Part shown: positions 55,187 through 63,927 of the stretch, piece after piece
Layout: every line of letters starts with the position of its first letter
How positions within the stretch are numbered: the first letter of the stretch is position 1
DNA from: Phormidesmis priestleyi BC1401
GTDB lineage: Bacteria > Cyanobacteriota > Cyanobacteriia > Leptolyngbyales > Leptolyngbyaceae
Direction: 5' to 3'
Assembly (NCBI RefSeq): GCF_001650195.1
Contig: NZ_LXYR01000010.1
Coordinates: 60,661-124,660 of the forward strand
DNA: 64,000 nt
The notes under the pieces: generated by a model
What the model was told of the DNA's origin: nothing
Seen by the model: the letters and a program-made list of their open reading frames with translations, nothing else
The model's database searches: none
Translations under genes and position numbers: made by a program

Positions 55187-57679
55187 CTACATGAGATTCA
55201 TGGGGTCAATGTCGATCGCTAAACTCACCATCGATCCACAGTGCGATCGCAGTGCCTCCCAGTCGGGGAGATTAGTCTCAATCTGAGACGGGACTTTTAA
55301 CAAAATTTGCCACCGATAGCGACGCGCGACCCGCAAAATCGAGGCAGGCGCAGGTCCAAGCAGTTGATATTCAGGATGCGATCGCTCTAGGAACTCTCCC
55401 ACTCGCTCTGCCGCTTTTTGCACCGCGATCGGGTTCACCCCACTAAGACGCAGCAAAATCAAGCGTCCATAGGGTGGAAAGTTTAGCGCTTTTCGCTGCT
55501 CAAGCTCGATCGCCACAAACGGCTCATATGCGTGACGTTTGACCGCCTCAATCACCGGATGTTCTGGCGCATAAGTTTGCAAAACCACTCGTCCGGGTTC
55601 GTCGCCTCGCCCTGCCCGCCCTGCTACCTGCACGAGGGTCTGAAAGGCGCGTTCACTGGCTCGAAAGTCTTGCAAATTCAATAGCCCGTCGGCGGCAATA
55701 ATGCCAACCAGCGTGACTTGAGGCAAATCAATGCCTTTGGTGAGCATTTGAGTGCCGACTAGCAAATCTGCACCGCCTTGAGCAAAATTGGTTAGCAGCG
55801 ATCGGTGTGCCCCCTTCGCACGAGTCGTATCGCTATCAAACCGAATCACGCTCAAATCGGGAAAGTGTCGGGCAAGTTCTTCGGTGACTCTCTGAGTGCC
55901 ACTGCCAAAATGCTTAAAATAAGGAGACTCACACGAGGGGCAGTGAGACGGCTGAGACTGAGCGTGATTGCAATAGTGACAGCGTAAAAGCGGCGTTGCA
56001 TCCGCGTGAGTGTGGTGATAAGACAGCGACACATCACAGTGAGGGCACTCCATCACATAGCCACAGCTTCGACAGGAGACAAAGGTGCTGTGTCCGCGTC
56101 GATGAATGAATAATAAGCCTTGCTGCCCTCGCTCTTTTAGCTGCCGCAGAGAATCTTGGAGCGATCGACTAAAAATCGAGCCATTTCGCTCTCGCAGTTC
56201 TTGCCGCATATCGACGACTTCGATCGTCGGCATCGGGCGATCGTAGACCCGTTTAGGAAGAGGCAAATAGAGAGAGGGATGCGTGTCTCGTCCATCCTTT
56301 GCATCTATCCAGGATTCTAAAGAGGGCGTGGCTGACCCTAAAATCAGAGGACAGTTTTCTAGCTCGGCGCGCCACTGAGCAACCGTTCGGGCATGATAGC
56401 AGGGAGCAGGCTGATCTTGCTTGAAGCTGGAATCGTGTTCTTCATCCAAAACAATTAGACCCAGATGAGGCAGAGGAGCAAAAATTGCAGAACGAGTTCC
56501 GATCGCGACTTGGGGGCTGCCGCTCAACATCTGCCGCCAGGTGTCATAGCGTTCTCCTTCTGAGAGGGCACTGTGATAGACGCAAACTTGGTCGCCAAAC
56601 CGCGCCCGAAAGCGATCGGTGAGTTGAGGAGTCAGCCCAATCTCCGGTACAAGGACTAAAGCAGATTGACCGCGCTCTAAAATCGGGGCGATCGCTTGCA
56701 GATAAACTTCAGTTTTGCCCGATCCGGTCACGCCATGCAGCAGCACTTGAGTAAACCCGGACTGCTGTTGAATTTGAATCAACGCATCGGCTTGCTCAGG
56801 CGTTAATGTGCGAGAGATATCGGTCTCGATCGTGCCGCCCTGCTCTGCCCGCAGCACTTCTCTAGGCTGAATCACCACATAGCCTTTGCCCTCTAACTTT
56901 TTGAGCGTCGATGAACTGGTGTGGCACATTTGCAGCAATTCATTAAGCCATGCCTCGCCGCCCTGTCGCTTGAGAACGTCTAAAATTTCGCGCTGCCGAT
57001 CGGTTAAATCTGCCAAAAATTCAGTCGCCACCAGCGTCACAGCCTGTTTTGCCTTGGGGCGAACCGTTGCTGGAGGTTCTAAATAGCTTTCGACAAGCTG
57101 CCATTTCAACAGTTCTTGCAGCCCTCGATTGGCGTTTTGCACCTGTCGCTGCACAAACTGCCAGGAATAATCGCCCGTTTTACTGGCTTTAAGCACCTCA
57201 AGAATGTGTTGAGCCGACGAGGTGAGAACTAGATCAGGACGGCTCTCCTGGTTAATTTTCCGAATGCGACGCTGTGATCGCGTCAATAACCCTGGTGGCA
57301 GTGCGACTTTAACCACTTGCATCAAAGACGTGTGGTAGTAGCGAGCGACGCGACTCAACAAAGCCCAATAAGACGGAGGGAAAAACCCAGCACTGACGAC
57401 CGCTTCAACTTCTCGAATGTGAGCAGAGTCAAGGTCAAGCGGCGCAACCGTGAGCAGACGAATCGCGATCGCGCCGACTTGCTGTGCGCCAAACGGCACA
57501 CTTAAGATGTCACCCGTCTGAACTGGCAGGTCGATCGGCAGCCTATAAGTATAAAACCCTTGAGCACCCGGACAGTCAACTAGCACCTCAACCCAGCGAT
57601 TTCGTGGCGGCTCGATCGCATACCTTACCTGCGGTTCAGCGACGGAAGTAACGACGGTGCTAGACAGAGACTCAAACAT
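55187..57679 (-). CDS. priA: Primosomal protein N' (PriA)
   Basis: An 830-aa replication-restart helicase. The P-loop GVTGSGKTEVYL, DEEHD box, RSAIFAPL region and VQVAGRAGRGDEPG are present. Two zinc-binding sites occur (CRSCGYVMECPHC and CHYCNHAQ with HCPSC). The N-terminal DNA-binding domain is present. ATG 57679 (MFESLSS) is chosen; a TTG at 57700 adds seven residues. It is convergent to the coiled-coil gene with almost no gap. Confidence 0.95.
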   Translation of the reverse strand: MFESLSSTVVTSVAEPQVRYAIEPPRNRWVEVLVDCPGAQGFYTYRLPIDLPVQTGDILSVPFGAQQVGAIAIRLLTVAPLDLDSAHIREVEAVVSAGFFPPSYWALLSRVARYYHTSLMQVVKVALPPGLLTRSQRRIRKINQESRPDLVLTSSAQHILEVLKASKTGDYSWQFVQRQVQNANRGLQELLKWQLVESYLEPPATVRPKAKQAVTLVATEFLADLTDRQREILDVLKRQGGEAWLNELLQMCHTSSSTLKKLEGKGYVVIQPREVLRAEQGGTIETDISRTLTPEQADALIQIQQQSGFTQVLLHGVTGSGKTEVYLQAIAPILERGQSALVLVPEIGLTPQLTDRFRARFGDQVCVYHSALSEGERYDTWRQMLSGSPQVAIGTRSAIFAPLPHLGLIVLDEEHDSSFKQDQPAPCYHARTVAQWRAELENCPLILGSATPSLESWIDAKDGRDTHPSLYLPLPKRVYDRPMPTIEVVDMRQELRERNGSIFSRSLQDSLRQLKERGQQGLLFIHRRGHSTFVSCRSCGYVMECPHCDVSLSYHHTHADATPLLRCHYCNHAQSQPSHCPSCESPYFKHFGSGTQRVTEELARHFPDLSVIRFDSDTTRAKGAHRSLLTNFAQGGADLLVGTQMLTKGIDLPQVTLVGIIAADGLLNLQDFRASERAFQTLVQVAGRAGRGDEPGRVVLQTYAPEHPVIEAVKRHAYEPFVAIELEQRKALNFPPYGRLILLRLSGVNPIAVQKAAERVGEFLERSHPEYQLLGPAPASILRVARRYRWQILLKVPSQIETNLPDWEALRSHCGSMVSLAIDIDPMNLM

Positions 57680-58456
57680 ATCAAAATGCTTTGGGCGCAA
57701 GAACCTGGGTGGATTAGCAGCGGTAGAAATTCTGAAGGGCGATCGCGGCTCTCACCGCAATTCTCAGAGCCTGGTAGCTCAGGACACAGCCTCAATTTTC
57801 AGCTAGTTCAATTGAACTATTTCATCGATCTTAGCCTGAGACTGAAGCAGACGGGAAGCCCTGTATTGAGGGGATGAATAAGATTACCAGACAAATGCAG
57901 AAAAACGCGGTCAACTTTCTCACTAACGATAGAGATGCAAATCCGATCGGGTGTGGGAGTCTGTAGATGCAGTCCAAGGGTCACAGAGTTATTTTCCGAT
58001 GCATTTTGTTTTAAAGCTTACGGAAAGTTTTGTTACCACCGTTAGGAGCTAACCAAACTAGAGCCAAACGGAGCCGCGTTCACCGATCAGAACTATCGAA
58101 GATTTGCTAACAGCAGAATTCTTCAATTTGAATGAGGTTATTGATCTCCAGTAGCCTGGTCGATGTTCAATACAGTTATCCATAAAACTCACTAAAACCA
58201 CCCGATTTGAGGAGGGCATCGAACACAGACTTCAGAGTCTAAATCAGAATATTTCTTCATTCATGGTCTCACTTCACATGACAGTCTCAAGTTTATAAAC
58301 TACAAGTTAATTAAACCTAGAAGTCTTTTACTAAACGGCTTTGGGGCTTGTATCTGCTACTGATTCCTTCCCTGAAGATCATAGAAACTCTGTGGTTTTC
58401 ATCGAACCTTTCTGCTTCAGACGCGTTGAGTAAAACTACCTCGATATAGTATTGAT
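57680..58456. promoter_or_regulatory. Long non-coding interval upstream of sigC
   Basis: About 780 bases without a gene that I can support. No rRNA, tRNA or element with inverted repeats was found by eye. The end has CGATATAGTATTGATATG with a possible TATAGT -10-like box. Stress-type sigma genes often have several start sites, so it probably holds more than one promoter for sigC and the priA promoter. Confidence 0.35.
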
Positions 58457-59677
58457 ATGAACGAACAAAGCAACAGTTCTAACATAGGAATTCTCGCCGA
58501 TCGTGAACTGAACTTTGCAATAGACGTGGCTGATTTAGAGTCAGTTGACTCTCTGCAACTAGCCCCCGACATTGACCTTGAGGGTGCCCCCATCGTTGAA
58601 ATAGAAGAACCTGATCTCGAAGGCTTAGAAGATGTCGCTGCCGAAATGGCGGATGTCGATCAGTCTACTGAGGAGGCTGAAGTCGATCAGATTGCTACAG
58701 CGAGATCAGCAGGATATAGCAAAACGATCGCCGATGATGCGGTCGGGGCATTCTTTAAAGAAATGGCGCGCTATCCGCTCCTCAAGCCCGATGAAGAGGT
58801 AGAACTCGCTCGACGAGTGCAGTATCTAGTTGAGATGGAGGAACTCAATCGCCAGGTTTACCAAGAACTAGGGCGCGTTCCAACGAAAGTTGAGCTGGCT
58901 GCAAAAATCGGACTCAATGAGCGTCAGCTAGAGCATCGATTACATCGCAGTCGAGTCGCCAAGCGGAAGATGATTCGATCGAACCTGCGGCTTGTGGTGT
59001 CGATCGCCAAACGATATCTCAATCGCGGCGTTCCGTTTCTAGATTTGATTCAAGAAGGGGCGCTAGGGCTAAACCGAGCGACTGAGAAGTTTGACCCTGA
59101 TAAAGGATATAAGTTTTCGACTTATGCCTATTGGTGGATTCGACAGGGGATCACGCGGACGATCGCCAACGATGCCCGCACCATTCGCCTCCCGATTCAT
59201 ATTGTCGAAAAGCTTAACAAGCTCAAAAAGGCACACCGCGATCTCAAGCGAGACCTCAACCGCAATCCCACTGAGGCAGAACTCGCCGAGTCGCTAGAAC
59301 TGAACGTTGAGCAGTTACAGCATCTTCAACAGGTGCGTCGCCAGTCTCTTTCGCTCAATCACCGAGTCGGCAAGGGTGAAGACACCGAACTAATGGACTT
59401 GCTAGAAGACGGCGACACCCAATCGCCCGAATCGCAAATGAGCGAAACTATGCTGCGTCAAGAGATCTGGGAGGTCTTGGGCAATGTGCTGACTCAGCGT
59501 GAGAAAGACATTATTTCTTTGCGCTACGGTCTGACCACCAGCAAGCCCTGCACGCTAGAAGAGGTTGGAGGAATCTTCAATCTATCGCGCGAACGCGTGC
59601 GGCAGATTCAAAGCAAAGCGATGCGGAAGCTGCGGAGACCTCAAATTGCAGAACGGCTGAAGGGCTGGTTGGGATAG
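58457..59677 (+). CDS. sigC: Group 2 sigma-70 factor, SigC-like
   Basis: A 406-aa sigma factor. Region 1.2 reads DAVGAFFKEMARYPLL, which differs from the GRVRLL form of SigA/B/D and matches SigC. Region 2 has NLRLVVSIAKRYLNRGVPFLD and YKFSTYAYWWIRQGITRTI; region 4 has LEEVGGIFNLSRERVRQIQS. The N-terminus is acidic. SigC assignment is by memory; sigma-70 family membership is certain. Confidence 0.85.
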   Translation: MNEQSNSSNIGILADRELNFAIDVADLESVDSLQLAPDIDLEGAPIVEIEEPDLEGLEDVAAEMADVDQSTEEAEVDQIATARSAGYSKTIADDAVGAFFKEMARYPLLKPDEEVELARRVQYLVEMEELNRQVYQELGRVPTKVELAAKIGLNERQLEHRLHRSRVAKRKMIRSNLRLVVSIAKRYLNRGVPFLDLIQEGALGLNRATEKFDPDKGYKFSTYAYWWIRQGITRTIANDARTIRLPIHIVEKLNKLKKAHRDLKRDLNRNPTEAELAESLELNVEQLQHLQQVRRQSLSLNHRVGKGEDTELMDLLEDGDTQSPESQMSETMLRQEIWEVLGNVLTQREKDIISLRYGLTTSKPCTLEEVGGIFNLSRERVRQIQSKAMRKLRRPQIAERLKGWLG

Positions 59678-59772
59678 ACAAAACCTCGCAGTTCAACCAT
59701 TTTGGATTTCAGATTTTGGGGTTTGGATTGCAGTTCAATCTAGAATCTAAAGTCTGGAGTCCAACTTTTACT

Positions 59773-60267
59773 ATGAATCCATTCACCATTCGGTCTGTCA
59801 CTCATGCTGATGTCCCGACGCTGTTTTCTTTGATTCAGGCGTTAGCAGACTACGAGAAACTATCGGATGCCGTTACGGGCAGCCCAGATCAGCTTGAAGA
59901 GCATTTATTTGGCGATCGACCTTATATCGAAGCGATCGCCGCAGACCACGCCGGACAGGTTGTTGGATTCGCGCTTTTCTTCTATAGCTACTCAACTTTT
60001 CTGACCAAGCCAGGAATTTATCTAGAAGACTTATTTGTGTTGCCTGACTATCGGGGGCAGCGCATCGGCAAAGCTTTGCTGACTTATCTGGCTCAACTTG
60101 CGGTCGATCGCGGCTGTGGTCGCCTAGAGTGGAGTGTCTTAGACTGGAATGAACCCGCGATCGGATTCTACAAACGTATGGGAGCTACCGTTCTTCCCGA
60201 TTGGCAAACCTGTCGCGTCACGGGTGATGCTTTGACCGCAATGGCACAGCAAAGCCAGAATAATTAA
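59773..60267 (+). CDS. GNAT-family N-acetyltransferase
   Basis: A 164-aa acetyltransferase of the GNAT superfamily, with acetyl-CoA loop DYRGQRIGKALL and C-terminal GFYKRMGATVLPDW. The middle has GIYLEDLFVLPDY, as in diamine (spermidine/spermine-type) acetyltransferases; the substrate is unknown. The frame opens earlier at 59716, but ATG 59773 fits the family start. Confidence 0.88.
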   Translation: MNPFTIRSVTHADVPTLFSLIQALADYEKLSDAVTGSPDQLEEHLFGDRPYIEAIAADHAGQVVGFALFFYSYSTFLTKPGIYLEDLFVLPDYRGQRIGKALLTYLAQLAVDRGCGRLEWSVLDWNEPAIGFYKRMGATVLPDWQTCRVTGDALTAMAQQSQNN

Positions 60268-60344
60268 AACACTACGGCTAATTTTGGGAGAGTGCCCTCA
60301 AACCTGTAAAACAGGAGATCTAGTTGGAAAGTGAGGCAACGATC

Positions 60345-60551
60345 GTGGCTATCTGGGTAAACGAACAAGTCGATCCGTCTGGGCTTCTCTATGCCTGCAT
60401 TGCGTGCTGTGACGAAACTCAGGCGCAAGAATGTCACGTCGCCTTTGAAGAAAATCTCACCGCTACTCAAAAATCAGAAGGCTGGGTTGCGCGCATCCGC
60501 ACTGTCAATTCCTGGGAAGACGTTCCTGCCAGCGCCCTCAAGTTGAACTAG
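60345..60551 (+). CDS. Small protein, unknown function
   Basis: A 68-aa protein from GTG 60345 (MAIWVNEQ), with GAGG nine bases upstream. A TTG at 60324 is an alternative, with GGAG in place. It contains four Cys in ACIACCDETQAQEC and ends SWEDVPASALKLN. No family is known to me. It ends 12 bases before the RCK gene. Confidence 0.5.
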   Translation: MAIWVNEQVDPSGLLYACIACCDETQAQECHVAFEENLTATQKSEGWVARIRTVNSWEDVPASALKLN

Positions 60552-60563
60552 AGAGAATCTGTC

Positions 60564-61241
60564 ATGTATGTATTGATTGGGGGCGCGGGACTCATTGGAC
60601 TCAATCTGGCGCAGCGGCTCGTCGATTTGGGGCACACTGTGGCGATCATCGACATCAACCCTGCCGCCTGCCGCTATGCCCGTGAGCAGTTGGGAGTGAT
60701 TGCCTTTGAGGGCAGTGCCGTCAGCACCGAAATTCTCATCGAAGCTGGAATTCGCAAAGCAGATGCGATGGCTGCGGTTTTGCGAGACGACGCGCTGAAT
60801 CTAGCAATGGTGACACTCGCAAACCATTACGGGGTGCCTCACATCGTGGTGCGGATGCGGCATCGAGATTTCGCTGAACCCTACCGATTTGCGGGGGCGA
60901 CTCATGTGATTAACGCGATCGAGCTTGCCGTCTCCACAATGGTCAATGTGATTGAATATCCTGAAGTGGAATCGACGATGCACTTTGAGCAAGGTCAAAT
61001 TGAAGTCGTTAAGTTGGCGATTTCTGCCCACTGCAACGTGGTGGGGCGCAGTGTCGCAGAAGTTGCTCAAGATCCTAAGTTTCCGACGGGTTCTCTGATT
61101 ATCGGCTATCAGCCTCACGCTCACATGGATCTGACGATCCCCAACGGCAGCACCGTTTTAGAACCCGAATCAACCGTGCTGATTGCCACAAAACCAGGGG
61201 TGATGCATCAAATGATTAATTTCATTCAAAAGTGCGTTTAA
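60564..61241 (+). CDS. K+ uptake regulator, RCK/TrkA-type protein
   Basis: A 225-aa protein with an N-terminal Rossmann NAD-binding domain (VLIGGAGLIGLNLAQRLVDL, then VAIIDINPAA) and a C-terminal RCK domain (RSVAEVAQD, TVLIATKPG). It gates a K+ transporter such as Ktr/Trk; the channel subunit is not in this window. The stop codon lies at the edge of the element 61247-61413. It is convergent to the nhaP-like gene. Confidence 0.86.
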   Translation: MYVLIGGAGLIGLNLAQRLVDLGHTVAIIDINPAACRYAREQLGVIAFEGSAVSTEILIEAGIRKADAMAAVLRDDALNLAMVTLANHYGVPHIVVRMRHRDFAEPYRFAGATHVINAIELAVSTMVNVIEYPEVESTMHFEQGQIEVVKLAISAHCNVVGRSVAEVAQDPKFPTGSLIIGYQPHAHMDLTIPNGSTVLEPESTVLIATKPGVMHQMINFIQKCV

Positions 61242-61246
61242 TCATT

Positions 61247-61413
61247 GGCTTTGCTGAATTTGTCTATGAAGCACAGGTTTTATCCTCACCCTAGCCCTCT
61301 CCCAAAAGGAAAGGGAACCAGAATTCTGGCTCCTTTCTCCCCAGGGAGAAGGGTTGGCGAGGGCTTGCCCCACTTCGTAAGGAGGGCAATTCATAGTTGT
61401 ATTCAGCAACGCC
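61247..61413. repeat. MITE-like element, TIR type B
   Basis: A 167-bp element with terminal inverted repeats (left GGCTTTGCTGAAT, right ATTCAGCAACGCC). TAATCATT at the left edge and TAATCGTC at the right edge look like an 8-bp duplication that has drifted at two positions. The core is the same as in the 20543 and 25515 elements, in the opposite orientation. It was inserted between the stop codons of two convergent genes. Confidence 0.75.
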
Positions 61414-63002
61414 TAATCGTCTTCTAATCCTAGAATCTGCTCGTCGATCGCTTTCAACCGTGACCGGACTACTTCCTCAGACAGAATGCGCTTGCGGAGT
61501 GCATCGTTGAGGGCATTTTTTTCAGCTAACAGCAATCGCCGACGCACCGCTTCAAAGTGAGAATGATGGATACTGGTTTGCTTGTCCGATCTGCGATTAT
61601 AAAAGTCTCGCAGCGATCGCTCCGCCGCCGCCACTCGAATTTGATAGCTCGATCGCATCTCCTCATAAATCGATTTGGGCACGACTCCTCCTTTTAGCAG
61701 GGTATCGAGTTCGTCTTGTGCCGCTTTTGCGGTCATTAGTTGAGACTGCAATCCCTCAATCCACTGCTGCGACTCAGATGTGTGAGACAGCTTTAACCGT
61801 CTGACCAACCAGGGGAGGCTGACTCCCTGCCCGACCAGTGAGATCAGCACGGTTCCAAACACTAAGGCGATTAGTCCCTCGCGTCCTGCAAGACTCGGAG
61901 GCAAACTCAACGCCAGCGCCATCGACAGCGATCCCTTAATGTTGCCGAGAAAGAGAACGTGCTGCCACCGAAAAGGAATTGAGCGATCGAACTTGCCCAC
62001 GATCGCCAGCAGCGGATAAACCGAGAGAAACCGCCCCGTTTGATAGGCAAGCACTGCCAAAATCACGGCAGGCAGAGTCTTACCCAGCGTCGGCAGATCA
62101 ATTTCTAGCCCGATTAGCAAAAAAATAAACGTGTTTACGCCAAAGCCCGCATATTCCCAAAAGCTCAGAACTGTGATGCGACTAGATGCGGAAACACTGC
62201 GAGAGAGTTCTAAGTTGCCGACGACTAATCCCGCAACCACAACAGCAACGACTCCTGAGACGCTCAAAAATTGACCAATCTGAAAGGCACTTAGAGCGAT
62301 CGCGACGGTTAATAAAATACTGCTGAGGGGGTCATCTTCTGAGCGCACATACAGCCCGATCCCCAAATATCCCAGCACCAATCCCACAGTTAGACCGCCC
62401 ACAATCACGACAAATAGTTCCTTTAAACCACCGCCCACTGTGATCGATCCCGTGCTGTAAAACTTCAGCACCAGACTGAACAGAACCAGCGCGATTCCGT
62501 CGTTAAAAAGGCTTTCTCCCTCGACGATCGTGATCAGTCGCGATGGCACCGACACTTCTTTAAACACTGCAATAACCGAAACCGTGTCTGTGATCGCCAG
62601 AATCACGCCGACCAATAAAGCGGACACCCAGTCGAGACTCAGCCCAAACTTCAGCCCGACCGCCGTCACGCCACACGAAATCACAACTCCAGGTCCCGCC
62701 AACAGCAGAATTGGCTTGAGCGTGCTTCGTAATCGGCTGATATCGGTATTGATTGCCGCCTCAAACAACAGGATCGGCAGGAACAAATTAATGATCAGCG
62801 AAGAATCTAGTCCGATACGACGCGGCAAAAGTTCAGCGATCGCCAACCCCGCTAAAACCAGCCCCGAAACATAAGGCACCCGGAGCCGACGCGACAACAG
62901 CGCGACGATCGTTGCCACCAGCAGCAAAATAATCAGAACCGTCACCAGTTCTGCAAAGTGCCCCCGATCGCCGCTCACTAATGCAAAGACTCGCACCATC
63001 AC
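61413..63002 (-). CDS. Na+/H+ antiporter (NhaP/CPA1 family)
   Basis: A 529-aa CPA1-family antiporter with about 12 helices. The family motifs are SLFNDGIALVLFSLV (with the ND pair), GVILAITDTVSVIAVF and the later GNIKGSLSMALALSLP. The C-terminal cytoplasmic region of about 120 residues is helical and charged. It exports Na+ (or Li+) for H+. The TAG stop is at the edge of the element 61247-61413. Confidence 0.9.
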   Translation of the reverse strand: MMVRVFALVSGDRGHFAELVTVLIILLLVATIVALLSRRLRVPYVSGLVLAGLAIAELLPRRIGLDSSLIINLFLPILLFEAAINTDISRLRSTLKPILLLAGPGVVISCGVTAVGLKFGLSLDWVSALLVGVILAITDTVSVIAVFKEVSVPSRLITIVEGESLFNDGIALVLFSLVLKFYSTGSITVGGGLKELFVVIVGGLTVGLVLGYLGIGLYVRSEDDPLSSILLTVAIALSAFQIGQFLSVSGVVAVVVAGLVVGNLELSRSVSASSRITVLSFWEYAGFGVNTFIFLLIGLEIDLPTLGKTLPAVILAVLAYQTGRFLSVYPLLAIVGKFDRSIPFRWQHVLFLGNIKGSLSMALALSLPPSLAGREGLIALVFGTVLISLVGQGVSLPWLVRRLKLSHTSESQQWIEGLQSQLMTAKAAQDELDTLLKGGVVPKSIYEEMRSSYQIRVAAAERSLRDFYNRRSDKQTSIHHSHFEAVRRRLLLAEKNALNDALRKRILSEEVVRSRLKAIDEQILGLEDD

Positions 63003-63041
63003 CCTTCAACCTCGCAGCCTGACGATCAATAAAGCTCTGTA

Positions 63042-63165
63042 GTTAGATAGACAGAACTAGCTGTAAGATGCGTTTTGGCTCCGCTTAACGCCCACAGAAT
63101 GTTTAGCGGGTTAAGCGGAGCCGAAACCTACCTACACAGGCTGACTTTAATTGAGCCTGTCTACT
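63042..63165. repeat. MITE-like element, TIR type C, hairpin core
   Basis: An element of about 124 bp flanked by TA on both sides. The right end, AGTAGACAGGCTCAATTAAAG when reverse-complemented, matches the ends of the 63691 element. The left end is weaker. The core is a 13-bp perfect hairpin: GGCTCCGCTTAAC (63077-63089) with GTTAAGCGGAGCC (63110-63122). Confidence 0.55.
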
Positions 63166-63238
63166 TAAACAATAGTCTGGACAAATTCAAGCAGCGATCA
63201 GACCGTAATCACAAAGGGTTGAGAAGTTGGGATGGGAT

Positions 63239-63582
63239 TTAATCACACTCGGCTCTGGGGGCACAGCCATTCCAAAACGCATCTCGTCCAAATGTTGCCT
63301 TTCCGCTCTTGGCAAGAGATGAGCAGTCCATCACTCCCATCAGTTCTGCTCCTTCCCCACCTGCCGTTTGCACCCGTTCTCGATCGAACGAAGCGAACTC
63401 AAACTCCTGCTTAAAGGGTCGTCGATACGTGCGCTCATTGAAGTCACTCTATCGGCTCAGGCTCGTGAAATTGACCTTGCCACAGACAATCACAATCCTT
63501 GAGAACACCGTGACTAAGAGCTGCGTTTGCGGTTTGCGAAATCGTCCACTTTAGACAGTAGGATTTGTGCAATGGCTTCCAT
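63239..63582 (-). pseudogene. Transposase remnant (IS4/IS701-like)
   Basis: On the minus strand from ATG 63582, MEAIAQILLSKVDDFANRK is followed by stops and a frameshift (LWQGQFH visible in another frame), then RRPFKQEFEFASFDRERVQT, GVMDCSSLAKSGKATFGRD and FWNGCAPRAECD, where it ends. DCS holds a DDE-type Asp as in IS4/IS701 transposases. The remaining C-terminal half is missing. Confidence 0.6.
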
Positions 63583-63690
63583 GTAGCTATTCCGGTGCTT
63601 TTATTCTTATTTGCACCTTAACGGGTGGGAAGCCTTTTTGTCAAAAACTGTCCAGACGATTGCTGAGTAGAAACCTTAAGAAATCTCATA

Positions 63691-63840
63691 AGTAGACAGA
63701 CTTAATTAAACATAAAATGCGGGAGATGCCCTCACCCCAGCCCTCTCCCGCAGGAGAGGGAGCCAGAATCTAGTTCCTCTTCTCCTTGGGGAGAAGGGGT
63801 TAGGGGATGAGGGTCTTCAGTTTAATTGTGCCTACCTACT
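63691..63840. repeat. MITE-like element, TIR type C
   Basis: A 150-bp element flanked by TA (63689-63690 and 63841-63842). The ends are AGTAGACAGACTTAATTAAAC and the inverted, imperfect copy (GTTTAATTGTGCCTACCTACT). The core is CCCTCACCCCAGCCCTCTCC to GGATGAGGG, the core shared with the type A and B elements. Confidence 0.75.
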
Positions 63841-63927
63841 TAGTCGTTTTCAAGCCAATTGCCATTTGTGCGGCAGAGTACGTGATATTGAGGTGCCTTA
63901 GAGGGGTGCGACCTCTATTTGATACTA

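Noticed and set aside
63232..63554. Short plus-strand frames of 60 and 81 aa
   Set aside because: They are antisense to the transposase remnant at 63239-63582, which gives recognisable motifs on the minus strand.
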